Source: Aquificaceae bacterium
Lineage (GTDB): Bacteria; Aquificota; Aquificia; Aquificales; Aquificaceae
DNA: 64,000 nucleotides
Direction: 5' to 3'
Assembly (NCBI GenBank): GCA_037481935.1
Contig: JBBFKQ010000003.1
Span: 140,291 to 204,290 of the forward strand
Shown here piece after piece: positions 43,041 to 51,221 of this stretch. The notes beneath the pieces are model-generated. The model saw only the letters and a program-made list of their open reading frames with translations. It was not told the DNA's origin and made no database searches. How positions within the stretch are numbered: the first letter of the stretch is position 1; every line of letters begins with the position of its first letter. The position numbers and the translations under genes were made by a program.

Positions 43041-43422
43041 CCTTTAAAGCCCTGTGGAATATCTCTCTATCTCCCCTGTATTTCAGCAACCTCTCCACCT
43101 CTTCAGCAGGGAAAAACTTTGCATCCTTCACCTCCCAGGATGGCTCCGGCTCCCCATCCACATACGCCATAAGATAGTAAACAACGCTCTTTCTTATCTT
43201 CTCCCCCTCCCTCACATACCAGTAGTTTATCTTACCAAGCTCTGAAATTATCTTCCCCCTTACTCCTGTCTCTTCGTAAACTTCCCTGACTGCAGTATCC
43301 TCTGGCTTTTCTCCTTCTTCCACAAGACCTTTGGGAAAAGTCCACACATCAGAAGGATTCTTGATAAGCAGAATCTGTCCTTCCCTAATAAGCACACCTC
43401 CCGCAGAGAATTCCTCCTTCAC
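43012..43422 (-). CDS. Nudix hydrolase
   Basis: The 136-residue protein has a complete Nudix box, GLVEEGEKPEDTAVREVYEETGV (G-x5-E-x7-RE-x2-EE-x-GU), starting near residue 35, after AGGVLIREGQILLIKN. The size and the WTFPKGL segment suggest the diadenosine tetraphosphatase-like group, which removes damaged or signalling nucleotides; substrate is not certain. The start overlaps flgA by 4 bp and the tail overlaps the DLH-like gene by 29 bp. Confidence 0.88.
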   Translation of the reverse strand: MKEEFSAGGVLIREGQILLIKNPSDVWTFPKGLVEEGEKPEDTAVREVYEETGVRGKIISELGKINYWYVREGEKIRKSVVYYLMAYVDGEPEPSWEVKDAKFFPAEEVERLLKYRGDREIFHRALKAIPSQGASS

Positions 43423-44039
43423 GGAAGCACCTCCACCCTTCCCCTTGAGAGGACCCTTCCCCTCAGCATTCTGTCCTCCCTCCTTATGCGTATTACTTTC
43501 CCAACTCCGCCAGTATCCACAGCCACTGCCTGAAAGCCCACCTCAATGGAACCGCTCCTGTAAACAGCCTCCACAGCCTCACCAGCCTTCACCGCAGGAA
43601 CTTCCTTCAGCAGGGACCTTCTGAGTATGGTCCCCTTTGTTATGCGGGTTGAAGCCACAAAGTTCCCAAAATCCTCGGGGCTGAGCCTCAGGTCTGAGGG
43701 TATGGTCTTCATCAGTCTCTCCTCCACCCTGAAATGCTCAGGTCTTATTGGACTTCCCTGTGGTATGTCCTCAAGGGCTATGTAGACCTTTGCCTTCCAA
43801 AGGGCATCTATGATAGCCTGATACCTTTCTCTGCCCGAATAGAGGTATGCAACTGCCCTGCTTCTGCCGTATTCCATATCCAGCTCAACCCTCTCAATTT
43901 CCATGCCTCTGGGAGAGGGTATCCTGACCTTCTGAACCTTCACGCTATCGCCGAAGCGCCTGTATACCTCTGACTCCACGAGCCTTTCAGGACTTGCAAA
44001 GGCAAGGCATAGGGCAAACAGAAGGCTAAGAAGCCACAT
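43419..44039 (-). CDS. flgA: Flagellar P-ring assembly chaperone FlgA
   Basis: The 206-residue protein has a signal peptide (LLSLLFALCLAFAS) and a C-terminal SAF/FlgA domain: VYIALEDIPQGSPIRPEHFRVEE, STRITKGTILRRSLLKEVPAVKAGE and VGKVIRIRREDRMLRGRVLSRGRVEVL. FlgA helps assemble FlgI into the periplasmic P-ring. Other flagellar genes are not adjacent; it sits between a fumarate-reductase subunit gene (14 bp overlap) and a nudix gene. Confidence 0.88.
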   Translation of the reverse strand: MWLLSLLFALCLAFASPERLVESEVYRRFGDSVKVQKVRIPSPRGMEIERVELDMEYGRSRAVAYLYSGRERYQAIIDALWKAKVYIALEDIPQGSPIRPEHFRVEERLMKTIPSDLRLSPEDFGNFVASTRITKGTILRRSLLKEVPAVKAGEAVEAVYRSGSIEVGFQAVAVDTGGVGKVIRIRREDRMLRGRVLSRGRVEVLP

Positions 44040-44709
44040 GCATTGTCTGCATCAGTTCTCTTATAAGGGTTGCCGGCTCCACTTCCTTTGGACACACCAG
44101 GTTGCACTTGTTGCAGGAAAGGCAGTGATAAAGGTTTCCTTCCCTTACCGCCTGATAGGCTCTTAGCTCTTTGTTTTCCTCCCTCGGGTCTTCGTAGAAC
44201 CTGAAAAGTTTGGCAAAAAACAGAGGACCCGCATAGTTCTCTTCAAGCACCTGTGGGCAGAAGGACTGACAGGCAAGGCATAGAATGCAGTCCGCAGAAT
44301 TCTCTATCTTTCTGCTAAGTTCTGGCTCTATTCTCGGGTCTTTGCTCTGCTCTTTTATCCAGAGTCGCATGCTCTTGATTTTCCCCACAACCTCTTCGTT
44401 GTCCACAACCAGGTCTTTTATTACCCTGAAGTTCCTTATGGGTTCTATGAGCACTTCCTCACCGAAAAGGGCATAGGGCAGTGCCTGCTCCTTGCAGGCA
44501 AGCCTGGGAAAGCCATTCACAATTATGGTGCAGGTTCCACATATGCCTGCCCTGCAAAAGTGTCTGAAGCTGAGCGTTGGGTCAAGGTCTTCTTTTATTC
44601 TCTGAAGCGCCATAAGAAGGGTCATACCCTCCTGATAGGGAACTTCAAAGGTCTGATAGTAGGATTTTCCAGAATCTTCCTGCCTCTTTATCTTCAGCCT
44701 TAAAACCAT
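44026..44709 (-). CDS. Succinate dehydrogenase/fumarate reductase iron-sulfur subunit
   Basis: The 227-residue protein has the plant-type [2Fe-2S] site CRAGICGTC followed 11 residues later by C (FPRLAC). Two bacterial ferredoxin-like cysteine sets follow, CILCLACQSFCP and CLSCNKCNLVCPKEV, for the [4Fe-4S] and [3Fe-4S] clusters. It passes electrons to or from the flavoprotein subunit; in a reductive-TCA organism fumarate reduction is likely. The flavoprotein gene is not in the window. ATG 44709 fits the family start; the longer frame would run into folP on the other strand. The two divergent starts are only 25 bp apart. Confidence 0.9.
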   Translation of the reverse strand: MVLRLKIKRQEDSGKSYYQTFEVPYQEGMTLLMALQRIKEDLDPTLSFRHFCRAGICGTCTIIVNGFPRLACKEQALPYALFGEEVLIEPIRNFRVIKDLVVDNEEVVGKIKSMRLWIKEQSKDPRIEPELSRKIENSADCILCLACQSFCPQVLEENYAGPLFFAKLFRFYEDPREENKELRAYQAVREGNLYHCLSCNKCNLVCPKEVEPATLIRELMQTMHVAS

Positions 44710-44734
44710 GGTTAAATAATGTATTCTATTGTGT

Positions 44735-45913
44735 ATGCTGGTCAAGCACTTTGAGAGCAGGGAGGCCTTCTACAGATTCCTCAAGGAGAAAATGGGTGTT
44801 TTTTTCAGAGAAGCCTACGAAAGGGCCTTTGAGGGGGTCTTCCATGTGATATATACGAAGGGGGTAAAGACTGAAGTTATTGTCCCTCTTGCAAAAAGAG
44901 CCTGCCTGCATGCCTTTTACAGTGAAGACTCTGTTGTCCTGTGTGGTTCAGAAACTCAGCTAAAGGATTTTTGCTCCCTTCTTGTTAAAGAGGACAGAAG
45001 CCTTGCCCTTGAAATCCTTCAGAAGCTCCAGAGCTACAGAAAGAGGTCCTTTAAGCTCCAGTTCAACCAGAAAATACTGCCCCTGGGTATAAAGACTGCG
45101 GTAATGGGCATTCTCAACATAACACCCGACTCCTTTTCTGACGGTGGTCTTTACCTTGAGCCTTCAAAGGCAATAGAGAGGGCGGTGCAGATGGTGGAAG
45201 AAGGTGCGGATATAATAGATATAGGAGCAGAGTCCACAAGGCCAGGCTCTGAGAGAATAAGCGCAGAGGAGGAGCTCAGAAGGCTTATCCCTGTGCTGAA
45301 GGAAGTAAGAAAAGAGCTCCCCAATGTCTGGATTTCCATAGATACATACAAGGCGAAGGTGGCACAGGCATGCCTTGAGGAGGGGGCAGACATAATAAAC
45401 GATATAAGCGGTGGAACCTTTGACGGAGAGATGTTCAGGGTCGTGGCATCCTATGGCTGTCCTTACGTGCTCACGCATATAAAGGGAAGACCGGAGACAT
45501 GGAGAGAAAAACCACCCGTCTACGAGGATGTAGTGGAGGAGATAGTGCTGTGGTTTGAGGAGAGGCTGAGGGCTCTGAAAGATACTGGCTATAATGGACA
45601 GGTAATCCTTGACCCGGGCATAGGCTTTGGGAAACTCCCTGAGCATAACGTGGAAATACTCAAGAGGTTTGAAGAGCTCAGAATATTGGGTCTTCCGCTT
45701 CTTGTGGGCGTCTCAAGAAAGTCCTTTATAGGTCTTGTGATGGAGGGGCTTCTCAGGAAGAAAACTGAGCCTGTGGAGAGGCTGTATGGCAGTCTGGGTG
45801 CCCTTGCACCTGCCGTAATCAAGGGGGCAAACATAGCAAGAGTCCACGATGTAAGACAGACAAGGGAGTTTCTGGCACTTCTTGACACGGTAAGAACGTA
45901 TGGTGAATTTTAA
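44735..45913 (+). CDS. folP: Dihydropteroate synthase with N-terminal extension
   Basis: DHPS condenses hydroxymethyl-dihydropterin diphosphate with p-aminobenzoate. The C-terminal 270 residues carry VMGILNITPDSFSDGG, EGADIIDIGAESTRPGS, DIINDISGG, LDPGIGFGK, VGVSRKSFIG and ARVHDV. About 115 residues come first that standard DHPS (270-290 residues) lacks; they are not recognised. The ATG at 44735 is used; a TTG six bases earlier is possible. No Shine-Dalgarno sequence is present. It overlaps cdaA by 14 bp. Confidence 0.92.
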   Translation: MLVKHFESREAFYRFLKEKMGVFFREAYERAFEGVFHVIYTKGVKTEVIVPLAKRACLHAFYSEDSVVLCGSETQLKDFCSLLVKEDRSLALEILQKLQSYRKRSFKLQFNQKILPLGIKTAVMGILNITPDSFSDGGLYLEPSKAIERAVQMVEEGADIIDIGAESTRPGSERISAEEELRRLIPVLKEVRKELPNVWISIDTYKAKVAQACLEEGADIINDISGGTFDGEMFRVVASYGCPYVLTHIKGRPETWREKPPVYEDVVEEIVLWFEERLRALKDTGYNGQVILDPGIGFGKLPEHNVEILKRFEELRILGLPLLVGVSRKSFIGLVMEGLLRKKTEPVERLYGSLGALAPAVIKGANIARVHDVRQTREFLALLDTVRTYGEF

Positions 45914-46670
45914 CTGGGAACTTATAAGGCTCTTTTCATGGAGAGACATTGTTGATATACTGGCAGTTTCTGCTTTTATTTATGGCATTCTGTATTTTCT
46001 AAGAATAACAAAGGGTCTTCAGATTTTCAGGGGAATTATGGTGCTTGCAGCCTTCTGGCTTCTTGCGGAGCTTCTCAGTCTGAGAACCCTTTCCTGGGTC
46101 TTTGAAAAGCTGTGGACTGTGGGGCTTTTTTCACTTGTGGTTATATTCCAGCCGGAGATAAGGAAAACGCTCAGCAGGCTTGGACAGAAGACAGGAATAT
46201 CCGTAATAAAGCCTGTGGAGGAGAGGGTGGTGGACAGGGTGGTGAGGGCATGCTCCTTTCTCTCAGATAGACAGATAGGTGCGCTCATAGTGATTGAAAG
46301 GGGACAGAATGTGGAAGGCGTTGTAGAGGGTTGTGTCCTCATAGACAGCCTTGTATCTGTTGAGCTGCTGATAACCATATTCAACCCCATATCTCCATTG
46401 CACGACGGTGCGGTAGTGGTGAGGGGAGACAGAGTCCTCTATGCCTCTTGCATACTGCCCCTTTCAAAGTCCGCAGAACTCCCAAAGAAATACGGAACCA
46501 GGCACAGGGCTGCCCTGGGTATCTCGGAAGAAACGGATGCTCTGTGCGTGGTAGTTTCTGAAGAGACCGGAGAGATTTCCCTTGCTGTAGGTGGTAAGCT
46601 GCAGAGGAACCTTGACCCGGAAATGCTGAGAGAACTACTTTTAAAGGAGTTGAGAATTGAAAAGGCTTGA
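45900..46670 (+). CDS. cdaA: Diadenylate cyclase CdaA
   Basis: The 256-residue protein has three N-terminal membrane helices and a DAC domain with the catalytic SPLHDGAVVV (DGA) and YGTRHRAALG (RHR) motifs. It makes cyclic di-AMP from ATP, a signal for potassium and turgor control. The ATG lies inside the end of folP. The next gene encodes a YbbR-domain protein, the usual CdaR-type partner, so the regulatory pair is conserved. Confidence 0.93.
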   Translation: MVNFNWELIRLFSWRDIVDILAVSAFIYGILYFLRITKGLQIFRGIMVLAAFWLLAELLSLRTLSWVFEKLWTVGLFSLVVIFQPEIRKTLSRLGQKTGISVIKPVEERVVDRVVRACSFLSDRQIGALIVIERGQNVEGVVEGCVLIDSLVSVELLITIFNPISPLHDGAVVVRGDRVLYASCILPLSKSAELPKKYGTRHRAALGISEETDALCVVVSEETGEISLAVGGKLQRNLDPEMLRELLLKELRIEKA

Positions 46671-47049
46671 GGTCTTTTTATTCAGGGACTGGCAATACAA
46701 GATCCTTTCCCTTCTGATTGGCATAGCAATGTGGTTTTTTATCAATTTAGGGGAGAGGGTTCCCATGAGCATAGAAAGAAGCATTGAAGTTTACAACAGG
46801 GAGCAGGGCTACGACTACAGGCTTGAAAGGAAAAAGGCAAGGATAAGGCTCAGAGTGATGGAGAGGTTCGTTTCTGAGGAAATGCTGGAAGGAGCCAGCG
46901 CAGGCGTGAATGTGAAGGGCATGAGGGAAGGTGAATACACTCTCAAGGTAGAGACCAGAAATCTACCAAAATTTGTTGTATCTGTTGATAGGATTGAACC
47001 TGAGTACGTCAAGGTGAGAATAATAAAAGCCCCCGAAGGGGGCCAGTAG
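46657..47049 (+). CDS. YbbR-domain (CdaR-like) membrane protein
   Basis: The 130-residue protein has a basic start, one membrane helix (ILSLLIGIAMWFFINL) and one extracytoplasmic YbbR-like beta domain; CdaR proteins usually have four. It starts at a TTG supported by AAGGAG 7 bases upstream and overlaps cdaA by 14 bp. It is likely to modulate the cyclase. Its last codons contain a GC hairpin that acts in the opposite direction as the erpA terminator. Confidence 0.8.
   Translation: MKRLEVFLFRDWQYKILSLLIGIAMWFFINLGERVPMSIERSIEVYNREQGYDYRLERKKARIRLRVMERFVSEEMLEGASAGVNVKGMREGEYTLKVETRNLPKFVVSVDRIEPEYVKVRIIKAPEGGQ
47021..47043 (-). terminator. Intrinsic terminator of erpA, inside the ybbR coding end
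   Basis: On the minus strand GCCCCC-TTC-GGGGGC is followed at once by TTTTATTA, a textbook intrinsic terminator, nine bases after the erpA stop. On the plus strand the same bases are the last codons of the YbbR protein (KAPEGGQ), so one sequence serves both. Confidence 0.85.
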
Positions 47050-47051
47050 TC

Positions 47052-47396
47052 TTATCCGCAGGAGAAGGAACTACCGCAACCGCAGGAGCCAGAAACGTTG
47101 GGATTCCTTATGGTGAAGCCGCCACCCATAAAGTCCATCACGTAGTCAAGCTCTGCGTTGTTCACATAGGGCATGGAGAACTGGTCTATGGCAATTCTCA
47201 ACCCCCCAAACTCAAAGACGTTGTCTCCCTCTTCTATTGTATCATCAAAGCCCATGGCATACTGAAAACCGGAACATCCTCCGGGAACAACCCTTATCCT
47301 GAGTATGGGCTCAGTGATGCTGTTTTCCTGGGCAATTCTCAGCACCTCCTGAACCGCTTTTTCTGTAGCAAAGAAGTTAAAGGCTACCTTTTGCAT
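47052..47396 (-). CDS. erpA: A-type iron-sulfur cluster carrier (HesB/IscA/ErpA)
   Basis: The 114-residue protein has the three cluster-binding cysteines in GGCSGFQYAMGFDD and SGSCGCGSSFSCG. It carries and inserts Fe-S clusters into target proteins, needed here for the many Fe-S enzymes. Which paralogue (IscA, SufA or ErpA) it is cannot be settled from sequence alone. AGGAGG precedes the ATG, and a sigma-70-like promoter and an intrinsic terminator frame it as a single-gene transcript. Confidence 0.88.
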   Translation of the reverse strand: MQKVAFNFFATEKAVQEVLRIAQENSITEPILRIRVVPGGCSGFQYAMGFDDTIEEGDNVFEFGGLRIAIDQFSMPYVNNAELDYVMDFMGGGFTIRNPNVSGSCGCGSSFSCG

Positions 47397-47428
47397 AACA
47401 CTACCTCCTATAAGAATTTCTTAAGAAT

Positions 47429-47456
47429 ATGATAAGCTTGGGGCAGGCTTTTTCAA
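47429..47456 (-). promoter_or_regulatory. Sigma-70-like promoter of erpA
   Basis: Reading leftward, TTGAAA (47456-47451) and TATCAT (47434-47429) are 16 bases apart, with the expected start about 25 bases before the erpA ATG. A palindromic TTCTTAAGAA follows the -10 and could be an operator. Confidence 0.45.
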
Positions 47457-47477
47457 GGGGAAGCTATATGACCATTC

Positions 47478-47906
47478 TCATGGAGAGCTTTCCACCCTGT
47501 GAATCAGCCAGTAGACCACACCAAGGGCTGTAAGAACCAGTGCAAGAGTTATGAGCTCCTGAAACTTCTCGGGGGATAGGGAGATGATAAGAACCTTTCT
47601 TATGACTGCAGCAAGGGCAACCCCCACAAAAGCCTTTATACTTACAGCTCCTCCCCTTATGTGTTTTATCTCTTCCGATAGAAGCTCGGATATGGCATAG
47701 AGAATAAGCACAGAGCCCAGTATGCTCAGACCTCCTCTCTCAAGAGGTAGCTGACCCACAAGGACCATGTAGAACTCATACACTATCCAGACTATGAGGA
47801 AAACACCAACAATGGAAAGGGTGAGTATGATAAAGGCATCAAAAACCCATGCTATGCGCCTTATACTACCTATCAATATGCTCTGATGTCTTTTCAACTC
47901 CTCCAT
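47478..47906 (-). CDS. PsiE-like membrane protein (second copy)
   Basis: The 142-residue protein has four membrane helices and the PsiE pattern (WVFDAFIILTLSIVGVFLIVW, LILYAISELLSEEIKHIRG, AVIRKVLIISL). It is related in layout to the product of 39558 but clearly diverged. The function of the family is unknown. It diverges from folE 48 bp away and is followed by erpA. Confidence 0.75.
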   Translation of the reverse strand: MEELKRHQSILIGSIRRIAWVFDAFIILTLSIVGVFLIVWIVYEFYMVLVGQLPLERGGLSILGSVLILYAISELLSEEIKHIRGGAVSIKAFVGVALAAVIRKVLIISLSPEKFQELITLALVLTALGVVYWLIHRVESSP

Positions 47907-47941
47907 GGTTATATATCATAAAAGCTGTCAGACTCAGGTCT

Positions 47942-47947
47942 TATAAT
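47942..47947 (+). promoter_or_regulatory. -10 element giving a leaderless folE transcript
   Basis: TATAAT ends seven bases before the folE ATG (47955) and no Shine-Dalgarno sequence intervenes, so transcription should start at or next to the A of the start codon. Confidence 0.55.
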
Positions 47948-47954
47948 AATCCAC

Positions 47955-48515
47955 ATGCCTATAGACAAGGAAAAGATAAAGCAGGCAATAAGGCTATACC
48001 TTGAGGGCATAGGAGAGGACCCGAATAGAGAGGGTCTTCTGGAAACCCCAGACCGTGTTGCTCGCATGTGGGAAGAGTTTGAAAGGCAGAGGGGCTTTGA
48101 CTTCAAGCTTTTTGAGGAGTTTGGCTCATACAATGAGATGGTGCTTGTAAAGGACATAAACATATACTCCCTGTGCGAGCACCATCTCCTGCCCTTCTTT
48201 GGCAAAGCCCACATAGCCTACATACCTGACGGAATAGTATGCGGTCTTTCCAAGCTGGTTCGAACGGTGCGTGCCTTTTCACTGAGACCTCAGGTGCAGG
48301 AAAGGCTCACCAATGAGATAGCAGACTTTCTGATGCAGCAGCTCAATCCAAAAGGTGTGGCAGTGGTGCTCGAGATGGAGCATCTGTGCATGTCCATGAG
48401 GGGAGTTATGTCTCCGGGGCATCTCACAACCACCTCAGCCCTGAGGGGGCTTTTTCTGAGCGATCTCAGGACCAGGGAGGAGTTTCTAAAGCTGATAGGC
48501 AAGTCATCTCCATGA
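47955..48515 (+). CDS. folE: GTP cyclohydrolase I
   Basis: FolE makes dihydroneopterin triphosphate from GTP, the first step of folate synthesis. The 186-residue protein shows [16 protein letters not shown], the zinc site [44 protein letters not shown] and MCMSMRGV. It is coupled to lpxI by a 4 bp overlap. Its product is the expected substrate of the PTPS-III-type enzyme at 34904. Confidence 0.96.
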   Translation: MPIDKEKIKQAIRLYLEGIGEDPNREGLLETPDRVARMWEEFERQRGFDFKLFEEFGSYNEMVLVKDINIYSLCEHHLLPFFGKAHIAYIPDGIVCGLSKLVRTVRAFSLRPQVQERLTNEIADFLMQQLNPKGVAVVLEMEHLCMSMRGVMSPGHLTTTSALRGLFLSDLRTREEFLKLIGKSSP

Positions 48516-49294
48516 AGGTTTGCCTTATAGCAGGGTCTGGAGAGCTGCCGGGTGTTTTCCTGAAAAAGGCAAGAGAAAAAGGTCTTGAAGTTTTTGTGGC
48601 AGGAGTCAAGGGTATAACAGACCTTCCAGCAGACGAATACTTCCCCCTCGGCAAGGTGGGCAGGCTCCTGAGAGCACTTGAGAGGAGGGGAATAAAGGAT
48701 ATAGTTATGCTTGGAAAGTTTGAGCACAGCCTTATATTTTCCCATCTTCTCACCCTTGATGAGCTTGCCCTCAAAGTGCTTAAAAAGGCAAAGGATAAAA
48801 AGCCTCAGACACTTGTCAGGACGCTTATGGAAGAGCTTCAGGCTCTTGGCTTTCAATTCCCAGACCCAAGACCTTACCTTGAGGAGCTTCTTGCACCTGA
48901 GGGACTTATGTCCACCAATGAACCCTCAGAAGAGGCCATGGAAGATGGTGTATGGGGCTTTCTTATAGCAAGACAGATAGCGGACCTTGACATAGGACAG
49001 ACCATCGTAGTAAAGGAAAAGGCCGTAGTGAGCGTTGAGGCGATGGAGGGAACCCAGAAAACGATAGAGAGAGCTGGCCAGCTGGCTGGAAGGGGTTGCA
49101 GGGTTATAAAAGTGGCAAGAAAAAGTCAGGACTTTCGCATAGATGTGCCCACGGTAGGTCCAAAGACGCTGGAAGCCATAAAGAAGATAAAGGGGGATGC
49201 CCTCTTTGTGGAGGCAGGAAAGGTTTACCTTCTGGAGAGGGAAAAGCTTATAAAGCTGGCAGACAGATATGGAATATCCCTCTATGGGCTCTGA
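48512..49294 (+). CDS. lpxI: UDP-2,3-diacylglucosamine pyrophosphatase LpxI
   Basis: The 260-residue protein begins [19 protein letters not shown] and has [51 protein letters not shown] and [11 protein letters not shown], all typical of LpxI (DUF1009). It hydrolyses UDP-diacylglucosamine to lipid X in lipid A synthesis, replacing LpxH. The ATG overlaps the folE stop (ATGA); a longer frame inside folE is not supported. An MsbA-like exporter follows tail to tail. Confidence 0.92.
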   Translation: MKVCLIAGSGELPGVFLKKAREKGLEVFVAGVKGITDLPADEYFPLGKVGRLLRALERRGIKDIVMLGKFEHSLIFSHLLTLDELALKVLKKAKDKKPQTLVRTLMEELQALGFQFPDPRPYLEELLAPEGLMSTNEPSEEAMEDGVWGFLIARQIADLDIGQTIVVKEKAVVSVEAMEGTQKTIERAGQLAGRGCRVIKVARKSQDFRIDVPTVGPKTLEAIKKIKGDALFVEAGKVYLLEREKLIKLADRYGISLYGL

Positions 49295-50937
49295 AGGAAG
49301 AACTCAATGGCTTCCTTTGGCTTGCCCTCAAAAACAACCCCTCCATCTTTGAAAACAAAAACCCTGTCACATCTCAGAAGGTTTGAAAACCTGTGAGCAA
49401 CAAGCACTATGGTTTTACCCTCAAACTGGCTGAATATGTTGTCCAGAACCTCCTCTTCCTTTTTTGCATCAAGGGCAGATGTAACCTCATCAAGAAGAAG
49501 GACTTCTGGAGACCTTAAAAAGACCCTTGCAAGGGCAAGCCTCTGCTTCTCCCCTCCAGAAAGGCTTCTTGGACTTACCTCCTGGTCAAGGCTCTCCACA
49601 AAATCGCATCCAGCAAGCCTGAGGGATTTCCAGAAGAGTTCTTCATCCTTTCCCCCTGCCATGAGAAGGTTTTCTCTTACAGTGCCCGGGAAGACGAAGG
49701 CATCTTGAGAAATTAGCAGAAAGTGTTTCCTGAGGTCTTCCCTTTTTATGTCCCTCAGCTCAAGCCCATCCACCCTCAGGCTCCCTTCGTAGGGCACAAG
49801 TCCTGCAAGCACACGCAGAAAGGTGCTCTTGCCCGAGCCTGTATCCCCCATTATTCCAACCTTTTCACCTCTATGGATGCTAAGGTTCACATCTCTGAGT
49901 AATTCAGCTCCCCTAAATCTTACACTTAACCCCTTCACCTGCAGACCTTCTTTCAGGCTCTGCAGGGGCAATTTCCCCTCTTCCTCTTCCCTCAGGCTCA
50001 GAAGCTCTCTTATCCTTTCTATAACGGGTAGTGAAGACCTCACTTCCATCACACCCTTCTGGGATTCCATGAGGGGATTTTGCATAAACACAAGAGCTGT
50101 AAGGTAGGAGATGAATTCTCCCGGTGTTAAACTGCCTTCCACTACCCTGTAGCCTCCGTAGAGTATGACCAGCGCAACCACCAGATAACCAAAGGTGTAG
50201 TTAAAGACAGAATTAAGGGCAAAGTATACCTCCGACCTGAAGCTGGACCTGAAGAGAGACCTGTTTAGCTCATGAAAAAGCCTCTCAAACATGGACTGTG
50301 CGCCAAAGCTTCTTATGCTATCAAAACCGGAAAAGGAGCTGAAAAGCCTGTCTGCCACGCCAGCATAACTTTCCTGAGCCCTCTTTATGTGCTTGCCTCT
50401 CTTACCGCCAAAGTATCTCACCGCAAGGGAAAGGACGGGGAGAAGAAAAATTAGCCCCACCGTCAAAAGCCAGTCTCTGTATAAGAGGACACCGAAGAGG
50501 AAAAGCACAGTTATGGGCTCCCTTATGAGCTTTATGGCATAAGAACCTATAAGGTTTCTGTAAAGGTTCATGTCAGATATGACCCTTGAGGCAAACTCTC
50601 CAGCAGAAATGCCAAGGAAGGCAGAGTAGTCCACTCTTAAAAGCCTTCTGAAGGCTTCCTCTCTGAGCCCCCTCATCTCAAGCTCCGTGTAAAGTGCAGA
50701 GAAAAAACTCACAGCGAAGTTTCCTGTCTGAGAGAGAAGGACGAGCCCGATAAGTGCTAGTATTGTCCTGAATATCTCTTCCTCTTCTTTTAACAGAAAG
50801 ACCTTGTCCACAAGTGATTTAATGAGCAGAGTAATTCCTGCAGTCCCTGTAGCTTCAAGCACAGAACCAAGAAGACTCAGGATTATAAAATGCCAGTATT
50901 TCTTCAGGCGTCCAGATGCCCACTTGATATTATCCAT
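49282..50937 (-). CDS. ABC exporter, MsbA-like (possible lipid A flippase)
   Basis: The 551-residue half-transporter has six membrane helices (residues about 15-300) and an ATPase domain with IMGDTGSGKSTFLRVLAG (Walker A), LSGGEKQRLALARVFL and VLLLDEVTSALD (Walker B). Position next to lpxI suggests lipid A export, but MsbA-like transporters vary. ATG 50937 is used because the membrane domain starts soon after; TAAAAT lies ten bases upstream and no Shine-Dalgarno sequence is seen. The longer frame would overlap the divergent gene. Confidence 0.85.
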   Translation of the reverse strand: MDNIKWASGRLKKYWHFIILSLLGSVLEATGTAGITLLIKSLVDKVFLLKEEEEIFRTILALIGLVLLSQTGNFAVSFFSALYTELEMRGLREEAFRRLLRVDYSAFLGISAGEFASRVISDMNLYRNLIGSYAIKLIREPITVLFLFGVLLYRDWLLTVGLIFLLPVLSLAVRYFGGKRGKHIKRAQESYAGVADRLFSSFSGFDSIRSFGAQSMFERLFHELNRSLFRSSFRSEVYFALNSVFNYTFGYLVVALVILYGGYRVVEGSLTPGEFISYLTALVFMQNPLMESQKGVMEVRSSLPVIERIRELLSLREEEEGKLPLQSLKEGLQVKGLSVRFRGAELLRDVNLSIHRGEKVGIMGDTGSGKSTFLRVLAGLVPYEGSLRVDGLELRDIKREDLRKHFLLISQDAFVFPGTVRENLLMAGGKDEELFWKSLRLAGCDFVESLDQEVSPRSLSGGEKQRLALARVFLRSPEVLLLDEVTSALDAKKEEEVLDNIFSQFEGKTIVLVAHRFSNLLRCDRVFVFKDGGVVFEGKPKEAIEFFLQSP

Positions 50938-50963
50938 ACAGTAGACTATTTTATTAGAGAGCC

Positions 50964-51203
50964 ATGGTGAGATGGATAGCTGGGATAATACTGGCTTTCC
51001 TGCTGATTGACCATATATGGGTTCATTATGGTGGACCACTGGCAGAAAGGCTTAGAGGGCAGTACAGGGAGGAACTAAAAAGGGGAACCATTGAGAAAGA
51101 AGAGGTCCCTCTTCAGCAGTCCTATAGGAAAAGTATACTTGACCAGGCGTGGGAGAGGGTAAAGGGAGCTCTAAAGAGAGAAAAAGCAGAACAAAAGAGT
51201 TGA
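50964..51203 (+). CDS. Unrecognised 79-residue membrane-anchored protein
   Basis: One N-terminal membrane helix (IAGIILAFLLIDHIWVHYG) is followed by a charged helical tail. No family is recognised. It is 18 bp upstream of ribBA on the same strand and diverges from the ABC exporter by 26 bp. It may be co-transcribed with ribBA; a functional link is not evident. Confidence 0.55.
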   Translation: MVRWIAGIILAFLLIDHIWVHYGGPLAERLRGQYREELKRGTIEKEEVPLQQSYRKSILDQAWERVKGALKREKAEQKS

Positions 51204-51221
51204 TTTTTCAGGAGGTCTGAT

